Source of the DNA: Silurus meridionalis
Taxonomy: Eukaryota; Chordata; Actinopteri; Siluriformes; Siluridae
DNA length: 64,000 bases
Direction of reading: 5' to 3'
Assembly: GCF_014805685.1 (NCBI RefSeq)
Contig: NC_060885.1
Coordinates: 18,776,132 to 18,840,131, forward strand
Below are positions 1 through 12,843 of this stretch, in pieces. The stretch's first letter is position 1. The number at the start of each line of letters is the position of its first letter. The position numbers were made by a program, and so were the translations under genes. The notes beneath the pieces were generated by a model. That model saw nothing but the letters and a program-made list of their open reading frames with translations. It did no database searches and was not told the DNA's origin.

Positions 1-1500
1 CCACCGACATAGGTAAAAAAAAACACATAAAACACCAAAGTATCCTGAGCTCAGCATAAAACAAGAATCCTAGAGCCACTTGAATGTTTAAATATCTTTA
101 CATATGTATATATGGGTCATGATTATTTGGTATTAACAAAGGTGTGTATGCATTTGTATAATTTGCACACCATATTGAGATAAAATGCATATACACAGAC
201 ATTTTATACTCATTTCATACTCCTGGCACTTCCTAATTGCTATTTTAAAATGAACAGGATTTGCCTATGCCCTTTCATATACAGATAATCCTTTTAAATC
301 ATCACCCACAATCACATTCTTTCAACTCCTGATAAATCATCCAAGCCATATAAGCCTATTAATTTAAATTATTCACTCTTAACAGTTATTTTCTTTGTTC
401 ATCGGTTGAATTCTTGACATGAATTTAAAGAAAGTGCAAAGCAAATTCAGGCATTAGAAATGCTAAGTTGTCGCACCACCCTCTCCATCAACCCTTTACC
501 TCCTCCACATTATCACTTTCATACACTTCCCTTCGCAAACTAACACTTGCACCCACACACGATTCCATCAGAAGGTTCAACGCTGCATGTGCTGTCATAA
601 CAATTTCGGTATGCTGTCACTCAGGCCATGAATAATGATATCATTTAGGTTTTAAAACCTTGAGAGTGTAACACACACATACACGTTCATTTCTCCACTG
701 AGAGAATGGTTTTAAAACAGTAACTATCATGATCATTTTTGAAAATTATAGCTCTTGATCCATTCGTAAATGATTGAATTTGGGTCACTAAAATTTTAGT
801 ATGACACATTTTCCTGTCAGTGGCAAAGCATGCACTTTGTTCCACCCTTTGTTTTGCCAAGACTCGTGCTTTTCACTCTGTGTAACCCATTAAGTAAACC
901 AAGCAAGAGAGTCTGGTGCCACCAAGTGATCCTACCAAGAATTACTTTAATACAAACTATAAACATGAAAAAAATAAATTCAAAGTCAGCTCATTTCAGT
1001 CAGAATGAAAAAATGTATTAACTGAGTCAAAGGAATCACTTAAAGTCATATTAAAAAAATAGACAACTCACTCCTAATATAGACGATTTATTGAGTTCAA
1101 TTTAAACTGTTGTGCTGAAATATAAAGAACATCATAATAATTTAATCAATTAAATGCCTTCTTATTCTTAAACATTCATCAAAGCTGAACTCTAAAATCA
1201 TTTTTTTTTTATCTTCCAGTAATATTTTTCGAAAATAAAATTAAAATACATTCAGTGTCACTTACATTCGCTTTTTGTGGTGATTTCCAGAGTTAAAACC
1301 CATCCTGCATTCTAGCACCATCAGAAACTGTGTAGAATCATAAGTATATTTATTGTATAATTCATAATATAACAGATGACTGATGCCACCTCCTTATTTC
1401 AACATCCTTACACGATGAACTTTGAGAAAAACTGGATAGAAAAATGTCTATAGATGTTTTCTAAGCTATATAACATGGTTTAAACTTGGAGGACATATAA
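1..1500. other. 3' flank of ipmk, no gene seen
   Basis: AT-rich sequence with only short spurious reading frames. The part nearest ipmk is probably its 3' UTR. An AATAAA polyadenylation hexamer lies on the minus strand at 1349-1354, about 150 bases past the ipmk stop codon. I saw no RNA gene or recognisable transposon here. Confidence 0.5.
1349..1354 (-). terminator. candidate ipmk poly(A) signal
   Basis: The plus strand reads tttatt, which is AATAAA on the minus strand, about 150 bases downstream of the ipmk stop. The hexamer is common by chance in AT-rich DNA, so this rests on position only. Confidence 0.35.
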
Positions 1501-4500
1501 TCAGTCTTGCAGAATCTGCTCCAGAAAAAAGAGGAGGCTCCTCAGTCCATATATGTAGCCATCATCTGAGCTGTCACTGGGAAACACGTGGGCAAAATCA
1601 ATCATCCTGACCTCCACATTTTCTTCTTTTCCTCCTTTTGAACTCTCAGACACAGTGTTTTTTTCTTCAAACATGTCAGTTGTTATTCCTTTACCCTGGT
1701 GATGTAGAGAGTGAGACCCAAACCCATTCACTTTCTTCACATGGTGAATGGCATTGTGAATGCTAATACAGTTTGCCTGCTTGCAGGAACTCTTCAACTT
1801 TGAGTTGGTGAGCTGAGCATTGTTGTTCTCTGACTCAGCTTGTCGATATCTCTGTCCTTTCAGAGCTTCAATTTTATTCTTTGTATTGGCTGTGTGAAGA
1901 GAGCCCTCATACACAAACAACAGAGAGCTGGCATAGAAGTGGAGCTGCTTCTGGCCCTCAAACCAGTGCAGGATGTCATGGATTTTATTAATAATTATGG
2001 AAATGACATCTTTTCTTAGCTCCTCTCCATTATGAAAAAATGTAGCTAATCCTGTAGAGAAAAATAAAAACAGAATACAATACTTAATATCTGCACAGAA
2101 TCTATATGAATGGAGTATTTATTTTTTTTCAGCAACTAAGAGTAATAAATGTGAACAACTTGTTCCTTTATTCTCTGCAGCCAAGCAAATCTCATTCATA
2201 CCAGTTTTGAGTGTTTCCTTTGTAAGACTGCGTCCATAGAACTGTTCATGGCTAATATAGGCTCCAGAAGCTATGTGGTAAACCTGAAAATGAGCAAAGG
2301 AGACATGAAGACTAAAAAAGATTATTAATTAAGAGCATTAATAACATTTCTGTTTGCATCTTTGTTGTTATTTGGAGCCATAAATGGGTAAAAAATTATG
2401 AATGTACTGGTTTCGCCTCCTACAGCACCAGATGCATTTCGTTTGCACAGTTGATGGACATTTTGTCCAAAATATACTGCACCGATCTGGTATACTTTTG
2501 GAAGATTTATCAGCCAAAACAATGTTTATCCAAGCCATGCAAAAACATTGTGTGCATTTTGAGATCATGATAGGCTTTTTAACATTATTTTTAACAATAG
2601 CACCTTAATTCTGAAGCTAAATGTGACTATTTGATATTTTTTACATGTGATCTGAAGATTATACAGATATTTAAGGAAATAAAATCAATTATTAAAAACT
2701 GGATAACAAGTAATGCAAATAATGAAGATTAGATATAGAAAAACACGCTCACCCTCATTCCTAGAATCAAGAAACCAATCTCTTCCATTAGAGGATACTT
2801 CCTAATCTGCTCTTCCCTCTTCTCTTGTGAGGCAAATGGATCATAGCTTTTCCTCCCAATCTTCACATCCATTATGCACGGACGTACAAATTTCCCGGCC
2901 ACATCCTCCAGCTTCAGATATAGCTCTATGAAAAAAATGCACAGCTGAGAAGAATAGTTTCACAGATTTACTGCATGAACAAATTTGCCTTTTGGTATGA
3001 TTAGTTGTGTTGTGCACTATGCACAAATCTGACTTAGCGGTATTATCTCCTCTATTTAGATTTATTGTTCTTGTTCAACATGAGGAGTAAACTTGTAATA
3101 GTACTTAGATCTTGTTCAACATGAGGAGTAAACTTGTAATAGTACTTAGTTAATGCAATTTCAATGCTAGGCTGCAGCACAATCAACTGATTAGAGTCTC
3201 CATGAAAAATGCTTTATTGTATTACTGTGGGCTGTTGCAAGGATCGTTTAAGGTTCAAAGTTTAAAAAGTTATACATTAACATATATGCAAATAGCACAA
3301 GACTAAGTACAACTACTCTGTAATAACAACCCCTTCTTTCTCTCTCTCTCTCTCTCCCATTCTCTATTTGTCTCTCTTCATGCACACACCCCTTCAAGCA
3401 CATACATACACACACACAGCATTTATTCTTTAAATGCTGACTCATGCACTGACTCATAGACATGTCAAGGAATATACTCTACCCATAATGTCCCGCTCAG
3501 CTTACATTCCACTCACTTCCCAGATAAAACAGGGGTTCTGCTACAGCATCCTGTTCCAGTTGGACATCATGTCAACTATGCAAACATAGCCCATTTACTG
3601 AAAGGAGACTCCAACATAAATCATTAACCAAAGACACAATTATTTATTAAGGAATAACTTCATTAAATCAGCCGTTCGTCACACGTCAACATGAATTTGC
3701 AGTCTATAATAAAACCTGAAGTAAAGTAAACCTAGCCATAGATTTGTGTTGCTTGTTGGAAGCTGTTGTTTATACATTACATAGCCGAAGGTTGGTTGAC
3801 ACCTGAACACAACATTCATGTGTGTTTTTTAACCTTTCTTTCCAGATAGGTAAATACTGAACAGTCATATCCTGTCTCACCATTTGGTTTATCTGGAGTT
3901 GACCATGTGCCATGGTATTTGGGTAGGTGTTGTTGCAAGGCCAACAGGTGTGGATCTTTACAGTCTTGAGCAAACACCTAGAAAGAACACAATCAGGTAA
4001 GGGTTGACTTTATCTAACCTACACTTTATTTTCAGTATACTTGTGTGTAAAAACTGTGATACTAAAATGTGTTGGATTACTGATGCATTGGCAAATTAAA
4101 TAATGTTGAATTTGTGGATAATACCTGCTTGTAGAAGTGCATCTCGCATGGGCCTCTGGGTGGAGGCTGTAGCTGTTTCAGTACCGTGCCATCAAAGTTC
4201 TGTAGGATACCTGAACATTTAGACATACACGCAAACAATTCTTAAGACCAACCATAAAACCTGAGCGAGACCTAATGCAACACAATACATTAGAATGGTT
4301 TTCAAAAATAAATGCTTGACTCTTTAAAGCCTTAAGGATTGTAAAGCCATTGTAAGTAATAAGTGCATCTGTCAAATGCTATAAATGTAAAGATACAGGA
4401 AAACTGTGTAGGAAAGTTCTGATACTCTAAACAAATGTAAATGTATTGCATATATATGTAAATATACAATATACATATTTTCGGGTTGGGGTTTTGTTCT

Positions 4501-4646
4501 TGCTTTGTTCGAAAACATTTGAAATGATCTAACAGCAATTCAAATACAGCCAAAAAGGTTTTTAGTACAGCATTTGGTCTCTATTGTCTGTAAATGTATT
4601 TCGCTAAACATATAGAGCAGATTATTTTTTAAAGATCTCTCTCCCT

Positions 4647-4707
<61 letters not shown>

Positions 4708-5100
4708 TGATTTCTATCTTAAATATGATATGTTTTACAGACATACATAATTAAAATAAAACATTATTAGGGAGAGTGGAGTTTTCAGCAGAGCAGCTGG
4801 TCCCACGCTTGTAACTCTAAGTGAAACAACTTGCATTTTGTTCTGGTTTTAAAAGAGTTTACTGAGCAATAACGCAGTATATTCTGATTTTAGATGAATA
4901 AAGCCAACAAGGCAAAGAGAAGAAGGGAATTACTGACCGACTTTATGGATGCCGTACTTGTGTCCAGCCACCTGGTGAGAGAGAGGCACTGGATCCCGCG
5001 CGCGCTCTGCTCTCCTGCTCTTCCATCCTGCTTCGTGTTCATGTCGCACTTCATCACCTGCACCTACACATGACTTTAATACCTGATTTTCTGCAGCCAT
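1501..5100 (-). CDS. ipmk: inositol polyphosphate multikinase
   Basis: IPMK phosphorylates inositol phosphates (IP3 to IP4 and IP5) and also PIP2, and acts mainly in the nucleus. Six coding exons are read on the minus strand: 5100-4938, 4210-4125, 3977-3881, 2925-2753, 2283-2202 and 2051-1501. All junctions have GT-AG signals and matching phases, giving 383 aa against about 416 in human. The family signature PCIMDVKIG is at residues 131-139, the SSLL motif at 242-245 and the IDF motif at 351-353 (IDFAHVFP). The early segment VPLSHQVAGHKYG and the PPPRGP stretch also fit IPMK. The start codon opens a short fish-specific leader. The region between SSLL and IDF is shorter and less basic than I recall for the mammalian protein. 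The next gene on the same strand is cisd1, also a neighbour of IPMK in human. Identification is firm; exon borders are by eye. Confidence 0.95.
3070..3150. repeat. 41-bp direct tandem duplication
   Basis: A 41-base unit beginning cttgttcaacatgaggagta occurs twice head to tail (3070-3110, then from 3111), identical to within the last base or two. It lies in ipmk intron 3, between the exons at 2753-2925 and 3881-3977. The near-identity suggests a recent duplication. Confidence 0.9.
4648..4702. repeat. (CA)n microsatellite
   Basis: Uninterrupted CA dinucleotide repeat of about 55 bases in ipmk intron 1. Confidence 0.97.
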
Positions 5101-6374
5101 TGTGAACTCCAGCCCTACCTATCACATCACATCACATACCGTAATCGTGTTCTCTTACTCTGAGCTTCATGTTACCGGGAAGTCACACACCTCACGTAGG
5201 TGTCTGCCTGTATGTAGATAAGCAAGACCAACTTTGACCGACGGAAGATTTATAGCTACACAGATTCCTTCAAACAGTTCTCCAATCCCAGCGACCACAC
5301 CCCGCTTCCTCGTAAAGAGCAACACAAAGCTCTACAACTGTCCTGTTTGCTAAAGTTCATTCATTATTTATTAGCCAAACGAGTCTCTCAAGACTTCACA
5401 CCCCAAAACTATTACTCGGAGTGTGACTGCCTCTAACATGGGAGTAATCGTTAGTCTTTGGCTCGAGTTTCGGTGCGGTTTTAATGCTCATTCATACAAT
5501 CAGTCCTGGGGGTTTTTGAAAGTAAGGAACACATGGAGACCAGAAGAGAAAATGTTAACACTTTTTAACGATATTTCAATTGAAACGTTACAAACTCGAA
5601 CAGAGTTTCGCTTAATACCACAGGGATGGTGTTGACATTTTTCACAGCAGCTCCGACATTACTGTAAACCAAATAACCCACTGCTCTCATTCTAATATAT
5701 GATCATGTCTGTAGTAATGAACAACTGAAAGAAAACAGACGCTGCCTTCAAGTATAGTTTTCAGTAACTACATTTTTGAAAATGACTCTCCAGTGTCAGG
5801 CTTTTTTCAACAAGCATGGGAGCATAATGTCTGTAAAGAGTTTTGTTCACTAGCTGAAGGTTATATAACTGCACCATAGGTTCAACTGTACCCAAGTATG
5901 AAAAGTTATTCTTATTTGATGTTTTCATGTGAAAAGTGACTTTTACTGCTTTTCCCAAAACTGTATGCTGATTATTGGTGTTTAAAATGCATCTGCTACC
6001 CCCCCAAAACTGAATTAGCAAAAACATTCGCACAAAGTAAGTTTTTTAAATTTTTATAATTTGTTAAGATTCCACCTGCTGTCAAATTAAAATTAATGCT
6101 CTAAACCCAGTTATGTTGGGTTTGCATTCACTAAATAATAAGCATAAGCAGTTTTACCAGGTTGGATTGGTTGTGGGTTAAGGGGAATATAATGTTTTCA
6201 CAGCAAATGCAATGTTGGCAACAAAGGGCAATGAAAAGGAGAAAGTGCTTAATTACTCTGCAATTCCTAATATTCGGTACAGTTCATTTCAGTTTTATAA
6301 GACCATTGCTCATAACAGTTGACATAGTCACGGTCAACATTACAGAATTTTGAGTCTAGGTCTAGATTGCTAAT

Positions 6375-6480
6375 GAGCAAGCCAGAGGCAACAGGGACCA
6401 AGAAACACCACTGAGAGGACATGAGGAAGAAACATTAAGAGAAGCACCAAAAGGGATCATAATCTCCTCTGGGTGACAGC
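6375..6480. repeat. interspersed fish repeat fragment
   Basis: The stretch includes gaggaagaaacattaagaga, followed by AAAGGGATCATAATCTCCTC and TGGGTGACA. It resembles the block at 45125-45215, where gaaagaaaccttgagaggaa is followed by agggaacccatcctcatctg and ggtggca. I recognise this as a common fish repeat, but I cannot assign a family name. Confidence 0.5.
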
Positions 6481-7208
6481 AGATAGGATTGTGATCATTA
6501 CAGTACACTCCTATAGAACATACAAGGCAAAAAGCAGCTAATGTTTTGAAAAGATACAGAATGGTATGGGCATGCTGTGAATATAAGTTCAGAAATTAAC
6601 TCGAATTCACTGCAGCATTTATACAGTGCAGTAGGCAGGTTTTATCTCTAGGGTATCCAGGTGAGATCTGGATGATTCATACCATCTGATCGGAATCAAA
6701 AGTGCAAATAGCCCCAAGAAAAGGAAGCAAGAGAACCAGAGCAGGAGGGGAGTATTATATTCAATCAAGATTTTCCTGCAGTTTAGAGATATCATGGCTT
6801 AATAAGTGTGTCAGGATGTTGCCACATAACAGCAGGATTACATGTTAGGCCTAACTGATATCCTAACCTGTTTACCATACACTCCACCTGTATTAATGAG
6901 CAACCAGATTTGTATCTTTGCTGTTAGCAGAATGTCTAAATGAATAAATGCATCTACCAAGCCTGTGATTTTGCCCTGAGTATTTGCTGGATGGCCATTA
7001 AATGCCTGATAGACTTTGTCAGAAAAGGTTTTACCTCCTAATGAAATTTGCATTATTCTAGATAATCATCTATGGCAGAAGAATCAGTGCTTTGTAGGTA
7101 AGTAGTAGTATGTTTTTAAACACAGACAGAAGGTGTGAATTATTTTTGTAGAATAGTTTTGGCTGTAACATTAACAATTATTTTATATCAATGCACATAT
7201 TCTAATAC

Positions 7209-7213
<5 letters not shown>

Positions 7214-7278
<65 letters not shown>
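7214..7278. repeat. (TA)n microsatellite
   Basis: Uninterrupted TA dinucleotide run of about 65 bases between ipmk and cisd1. The Tyr-Ile reading frames that cross it are artefacts. Confidence 0.97.
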
Positions 7279-7280
<2 letters not shown>

Positions 7281-8718
7281 CATAGTAACAGGGACATTTA
7301 TAGGGATTTGTATATTGGACACCATATAATCCAAGGTTAAACATTTTAGTGTTTTTTATATTTAACACATTTTATAATCATACGTTATGCTTTTTAAGGG
7401 GTCTGTTATATGACATTTATGGAGGGATTCTCAGATGTAATTGCAAAAGTGACTGTGCTTTGTAAAATTTCCCACCAGAGGAAAGCGTTTTGGACGAAGA
7501 AAGAAGTACACTTTCTGGTTTTATCAGTAAAGTAACAGGCTGCATTGTTTTTAAACAAGACAGAGAGAAAAATATAGTGAGGTAGTGAGGGAATGAGTTT
7601 ATCATTGCTATAGCATACAATAAATGAGACAATGAAGTGATTACACAAGATTAACAAGATACAATATTACAATACTTGTTATAATTTTTAAATCATTGTA
7701 ATATAAGAAGAATAAAACATTTTGTTTAAAAGGTTATACAAAAATAATACACTTCAGGGAAGCACATTGAGACAAGTGGAACACAGAACCACATACTGTA
7801 TGTCAAAGTCCAGTTTTAAGGAATGATTTATTCTCATAGTAAAATCATAATAAAAAAACACACGGCACAGGCATTACCACAGCATTTTTTACTTATAAAT
7901 AAGTAGTTTCGACTTATTATTGTTTGTTAAGTGACAAAACTCAAATGTTGTACCTGTATGTATGCTTATTGTAATTTTGGGCATTTAGTCTTAGTTTTTT
8001 AAAAATTCCCATGGTTATCTGAAACAGTCCATGTGGCCTGTGGCATATATATGTATAAATAAAACAATTATCAAATCACTTGTGTGATTTCTATCATCTG
8101 TATCATCAGTTCCTGGTATATTATTACAGCACAATTTTTCAACTAAGCAAATAAACCAAATCTGATTTCACCCTCCTGTGCTCAGCACTTAACGTTTGTA
8201 TTACATCATATATATTTTTTTTTATATTTTGCCTAAACTGGACAAATTATTTTCTATTTTGTGACCTGCTTAAACTTGTCTTTTGATTAGATTACTGAGA
8301 GACTGCAGAGAAAAATACAAACAAACATTTGTTCTTTTATACAGTTTATGTATTTTTTTTGGTTCATTTATTTTTATGGCTTTCAAACATACAATCTTGT
8401 CATGCCACATTCACTCAAGTGCTTTTGTCACCGTTGGTTACAACAAGCAGCTAGTGTGCAGGAAAAACTATGTGAAAAATGTAGTGCTAATTTCATCACT
8501 AACATTAAGGTACAATGTGGTGGTATTTTCTCAATATTTACATCTGCACTTAGACAAGATGGAGAAGAAAAAAAAATGAAGCATGTACAGACATTCAGAC
8601 ACAGGCAGCTATAACAAGAAAACCCAAAATTTTAGTATGAGGCAAAATATATAGTAATCTCTGTCAGTGCATCACTTGGGATTGCAAATGTCTACTCTGT
8701 GTACATCAACTCTCACAC

Positions 8719-10947
8719 TCATGCATCCTTCCTTTTAATGATCAGAGGTCCGACATTGTCCCCTGTTTCTTGATTGTGTTTTGCATGAGCACCATCACAG
8801 TATGGAAACTGAAAAACAAAAAAAATTAATTGTAATTGTATTTTGCCAGACAGAAACAAACTAACATGAAATAGGCAAGGAAAATTATATACAGGCCCCT
8901 GCAAAACTCTTGTTCTTTTATTTTTTCTACAAAAAGAAGACATTTGCATTTGACATCAGAAGATGAATATGAGATGAAAGCTGGCGGACCCCCTATATGT
9001 TTTATATGTGTAAAATTATTGGTCAAAGTAAAAAAATAATCAACTGACAATCAATAAATTGTTTCATTATTATTTTGTGATGTTTTCCAGGTTTGTAACA
9101 CTTCTTCTCTTTCAGTTATTTGTTTTGAAGCATTTCTCCTTGCTATGTCTATCCTTCAGGAGGAGCAGCTTTCCACATTTGAGTTAAAGTCTGGCGAGTG
9201 CTTTGGCCTTTCTAAAACCTTCCACTTTTTTGATGAAGTCCTTTGTTGTGTTGACAGTGTGTCCCGAGTTTTTCCTCAATTAAATTGGATGCAGTTCACT
9301 GAAACAACTGAGACTCAATATGTTTCTGTAGACTTCGGAATTCATTCTGATCCCGTTATTGAGTTACATCAGTAAAGATTAGTGAGCTTGTCCCAGAAGC
9401 AGTCATGAAAAAGCCTTCACCCAAGCCTCTACCATGCTTGTCCATGCATCTTCCTTCACCACACTTTGGCCTTTCCATCATTTAATTCATCTTCTCCTGC
9501 TTCCATATCTTATTGCAGTATGGCCCCTATATTTCTGCTCTCGAAGTGTACGTCAAACAGTGGATTCATGTGATGCCTTCAACCCTGCCCTGCTGAGGTT
9601 GTTGGTGGTGTTACTGGCTGGTGGTTTTAGTGTTTTCTTCACAATCTTGTAGTCATCACCTGCTGTTGTATTACTTAAAAGACCTAATGATTTATCATTC
9701 CATGCCAGTGGGTTTTTTTTTTTTTTAGTACAAATACAACCCAGAGCTCAAGCTAAGAACAGACAATTACAGCTTAAAACTGTTTTGAAAGAATAATCAA
9801 ACAGGGCTTTAGTAAAGCATTCCCCTTCATGATGTATTTCCACGCTTTACCACTAGAGGGAGATTCACAGTTTACCATTCCTGATAAGTTACCTATGTGA
9901 CGTCACATTGCCTCGCCTTCGACCGAGTGTTCAAAAGGCCAGAACACTGAGAAGCAGCCGTCATTTCAACATCGAACAGCAGCTAGCAGAAAACAGTATG
10001 AATCACACCACACACACGATCAAATCCTAAACCCAATAAAGTTTAAGTGTTCTGAATCCTATACCGTGTTTTCACTGACACGCAGGAGCGAGTACAATCT
10101 CCTGATCAGCGTACACCGGATAGTAAACTTCCATACATTGGGTCCTTCAAGCCAGATAGTGAAACTTCCTTACAATTGGTCCTTCAACCTCAATAGTAAA
10201 ATTCCTAAAAATTGGTCCTTCGAGCCAGATGTCCTTCATAACAAGGGCAAAAGAAACAAGAAACAAAAGGTGTTCAAACAGAAGGTGCGATGTGCTAAGT
10301 TGTCCAACAAGTCTTATGCTGAAATCCTGCTCTATTATCTCATGTTCATTATCTGAAATGCAAATGTTTTGAGAAAAAACAAAGAATTTGTCTTGCCGTT
10401 CCAATATTTTATGAACAGGCGTATAAGCCTGTTTTGAGAAGGTTAGGTTGAAGTGTACTTTCTGAGATGCATGCAAGCATTGTTGTTTTTTTTTTTTTCC
10501 AGATTCCAGACAAAGTTATCTTTTCAGTTGGAGGTGGAACAGGCGCTCAATAAATGAAACAAAGGTAAAATTTATTGTTTTGTTTGTTGCCCCTTTCAAA
10601 AGCACCCATGACATCACTATGAGGCAGGTGTTTAAAAGTAAGGGGTCAGGGGAAAGCCATTTTGGCATACAGTATGTATATTGTTGGGTATTACCTTCTT
10701 GGATCTCCAACATCTACAGTAGACAGCCTTATCTCCCAGGTCCTCAATATCAAAAGCGTGCACCACTTTGGGGTTGTCTTTCTGAAGATCCAGGTTCACT
10801 TTGGGTTTCACACATTTAGATTTGGAAAATAATGTTTTGTGGATCAGGAAGCCGACGGCCATGGCTCCAGCAGTGACCGAGAGAGCAGTTATCAGTTCAC
10901 CTGTTAAACAGGAACAACAACATTCATAGTTAGTCTCTGTGTCCCTC

Positions 10948-10992
<45 letters not shown>

Positions 10993-11313
10993 GTCAGTCA
11001 GTCAGTGTGTGTATGTATGTGTGTGTGTGTGTGTGTGTTATGTAACGTGAATATGCAGGTTTCGCCTCGCGTCTCACACACACTAGACTCCACTCCCTGT
11101 CTCTCCTTCCCCCATAGTAAAAAGTGTTTTCCACTCGGTCACCAGTAGAACTCTGAGGTCAGGAAACTCCAAATGATGTTTCCCTGATTGCGGCAGTTGT
11201 TTTAATTAAATAAAAACACATTGATCATGTACAGAGAGACACACGAGCCGCTTTAAAAGCTACCTTCAATTGTTAACACGATCCTATATGTCAGATCATA
11301 TACATATACACGC

Positions 11314-11381
<68 letters not shown>

Positions 11382-11488
11382 CATTAACATTACCATGTGT
11401 ACAGCTGCATACACTGCATAGTATATAAACATATATGATCATATAGGATAAAAAAATTACCTTTAGACACAGTCCGTGAGTTACTCAT
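8719..11488 (-). CDS. cisd1: CDGSH iron-sulfur domain protein 1 (mitoNEET)
   Basis: MitoNEET is a dimeric 2Fe-2S protein of the outer mitochondrial membrane, facing the cytosol and linked to redox sensing and iron handling. Three coding exons are read on the minus strand: 11488-11461, 10900-10695 and 8808-8719, with GT-AG borders and matching phases. They give 107 aa, against 108 in human. A hydrophobic anchor ([18 protein letters not shown], near residues 12-29) follows a short polar N-terminus. The CDGSH cluster ligands are C71 and C73 (YCRCWRSKK) and C82 and H86 ([11 protein letters not shown]), the 3Cys-1His pattern of the family. The lysine-rich C-terminal end is also typical. It lies upstream of ipmk on the same strand, as in human. 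Intron 2 holds a Tc1 relic and a 37-bp repeat. Confidence 0.97.
9140..9400 (-). mobile_element. degenerate Tc1-like transposase fragment
   Basis: On the minus strand the translation includes EVYRNILS and then [16 protein letters not shown], with stops nearby. These resemble the stretch of Tc1/mariner transposases from the EVYRNIL motif to KHTANTTKDFI, just before the conserved SPDLNP motif, which is not preserved here. It lies in cisd1 intron 2. I saw no terminal repeats, so the bounds are approximate. Confidence 0.6.
9850..9912. promoter_or_regulatory. CTCF-like core and CRE-like palindrome in cisd1 intron 2
   Basis: The sequence ccactagagggag at about 9850-9862 resembles the CTCF core, and TGACGTCA at about 9899-9906 is a perfect CRE palindrome. 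They lie within 60 bases of each other in a locally GC-richer patch. Both motifs can occur by chance or within a mobile element, and no binding can be inferred from sequence alone. Confidence 0.3.
10119..10229 (+). repeat. three-copy ~37-bp degenerate tandem repeat
   Basis: Three successive units share the core tagtaaacttcc...ttggtccttcaagcca, near 10119-10156, 10157-10193 and 10194-10229. The unit is close to 36-37 bases and the copies differ by several substitutions. It sits in cisd1 intron 2 inside a 96-codon frame (10066-10356) whose product has a basic second half. I do not recognise that product. Confidence 0.7.
10947..11038. repeat. compound (CAGA)n(GTCA)n(GT)n microsatellite
   Basis: A CAGA tetranucleotide run passes into short GTCA and then GT repeats, in cisd1 intron 1, beginning about 45 bases from exon 2. 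Confidence 0.95.
11314..11380. repeat. (GATA)n microsatellite
   Basis: Uninterrupted GATA repeat of about 67 bases in cisd1 intron 1, roughly 80 bases from exon 1. Confidence 0.97.
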
Positions 11489-12595
11489 GGCGAGATCGAG
11501 GAATCCACGGAATAATAGGAATCAGAGGAATCACGTGTCTCACGAGACCGCACCGTGTCCTTTATGAACGACTAATGACCCATATTTTAAAGCGCTACCA
11601 AGCTGTCGACGAATCGTTCAAGTGAATCAACTCTGCAACCAAATCGCGCATACAAAAACCTGCGCACCCGCTCAACTAAAGTCCCGGAACCCACTTTTTT
11701 TACACCAAATCTGCACCAGTAAGCTAACTAAAGGGTATATTATGTCCGCAATAAATGCAATATGAAATTTCATCTAAAGAGATACATGGCAAATAAGTCA
11801 AATCATGTTAACGCGGTGCTAGAAAGAAATACGCAGATAGACTTAATTCATATGCGCCTGTGACTGAAGAGTGGGAATGATTTGTGATGATAGTTAGGAA
11901 GAAATTCTCCAAATGTAACAAGTATGACAAAATTGCGAATAATAAAATATCGTTTAGTGCGGAAACAACCAAATACACGAGGTATGATTAATTTAATTGT
12001 TGACGACTTTTATTTTAAATGTCAAGTTCACGTGTGGGAACAGGAAGCGATACCAAATACCGGTGTCTAGAATTAAGTTCTATCCAGTGCAGCTTCTGGT
12101 CTGGTTATTTTAGGGATCTGTTGCTCGATATGATTTGTAAGTATCAGTATATATTTTGTGTGTGATTCTATAAACAGTTGCTATTAAATGTTATATAAAA
12201 ACAAGAAAGAAGGTAAGAAAGAAAGATAGTACTGAGTAGTAGTAAATGAAATGAATGTTTGGTGATGGCTGTAGAATGCCAGTTTGTTTCTCAGCTCTTG
12301 CTGCTTTCTTTGCACACACATTCATATTCAGACGAAGACAAAAGAAGTATAGTTAACGTTGATGAGACAGAGGGAGTCAGCGATGTAAACATGACTGAGA
12401 ACAGAGACATTCCTAATCACCTGATCATCATTAGCATTTTCCCCTCATAACGCCGAAACGAACATAAATTACTCTTTTTTTATCGTACAGATTAAAGCAA
12501 TACATCATTCGAATCAGTAAAGGGTTTACTTTCATTTATATAAACTCAATAACAACAAAACGCTGTGCTTTTGTAAAAAAAAATAAAGAAAACAG

Positions 12596-12609
12596 ACAGG
12601 GGGCGCTCT
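12596..12609. promoter_or_regulatory. CTCF-like core motif
   Basis: The sequence acagggggcgctctc is close to the CTCF core consensus. It lies between the ipmk-cisd1 pair and the dhx57-galm-atl2 group. This is a motif match by eye; occupancy is unknown. Confidence 0.35.
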
Positions 12610-12767
12610 CTGTCATTTCGGTCAGCTCTTTTCACAGACACAAATTAAAAAACCTGAATCTCAGTGAATACTTGCATCACAAACATGAATAGGAAGGAGG
12701 TACATTTTCTCCAGTATAAACCTCATTAGCCGTCTGTGTGGAAACATAGCAAAGGTTCCAAAAATGT

Positions 12768-12843
12768 GTGATTAATCGTGATTTAACTCACGACAATCGT
12801 GCGATTAATCACGATTAAATATTTTAATTGATTGACAGCCCTA
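12768..12843. mobile_element. hAT-like terminal fragment
   Basis: The stretch has nested attaatcgtgatt and cgattaatcacgatta motifs and ends in ttgacagcccta. On the minus strand it starts TAGGGCTGTCAA, typical of fish hAT-family ends. No transposase or opposite end was found. Confidence 0.5.

Larger units (their letters stand above)
5101..8718. other. ipmk upstream region and cisd1 3' flank
   Basis: This intergenic stretch runs from the ipmk start to the cisd1 stop, both genes being on the minus strand. The first few hundred bases should carry the ipmk promoter, but I could not pick out a defined core element. It contains a repeat fragment near 6375-6480 and a long (TA)n at 7214-7278. The remainder is AT-rich and no open reading frame in it resembles a known protein. 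The part just below 8719 is probably cisd1 3' UTR. Confidence 0.5.

Noticed and set aside
10939..11148. Frame with DRQT repeats
   Set aside because: Translation of the CAGA microsatellite.
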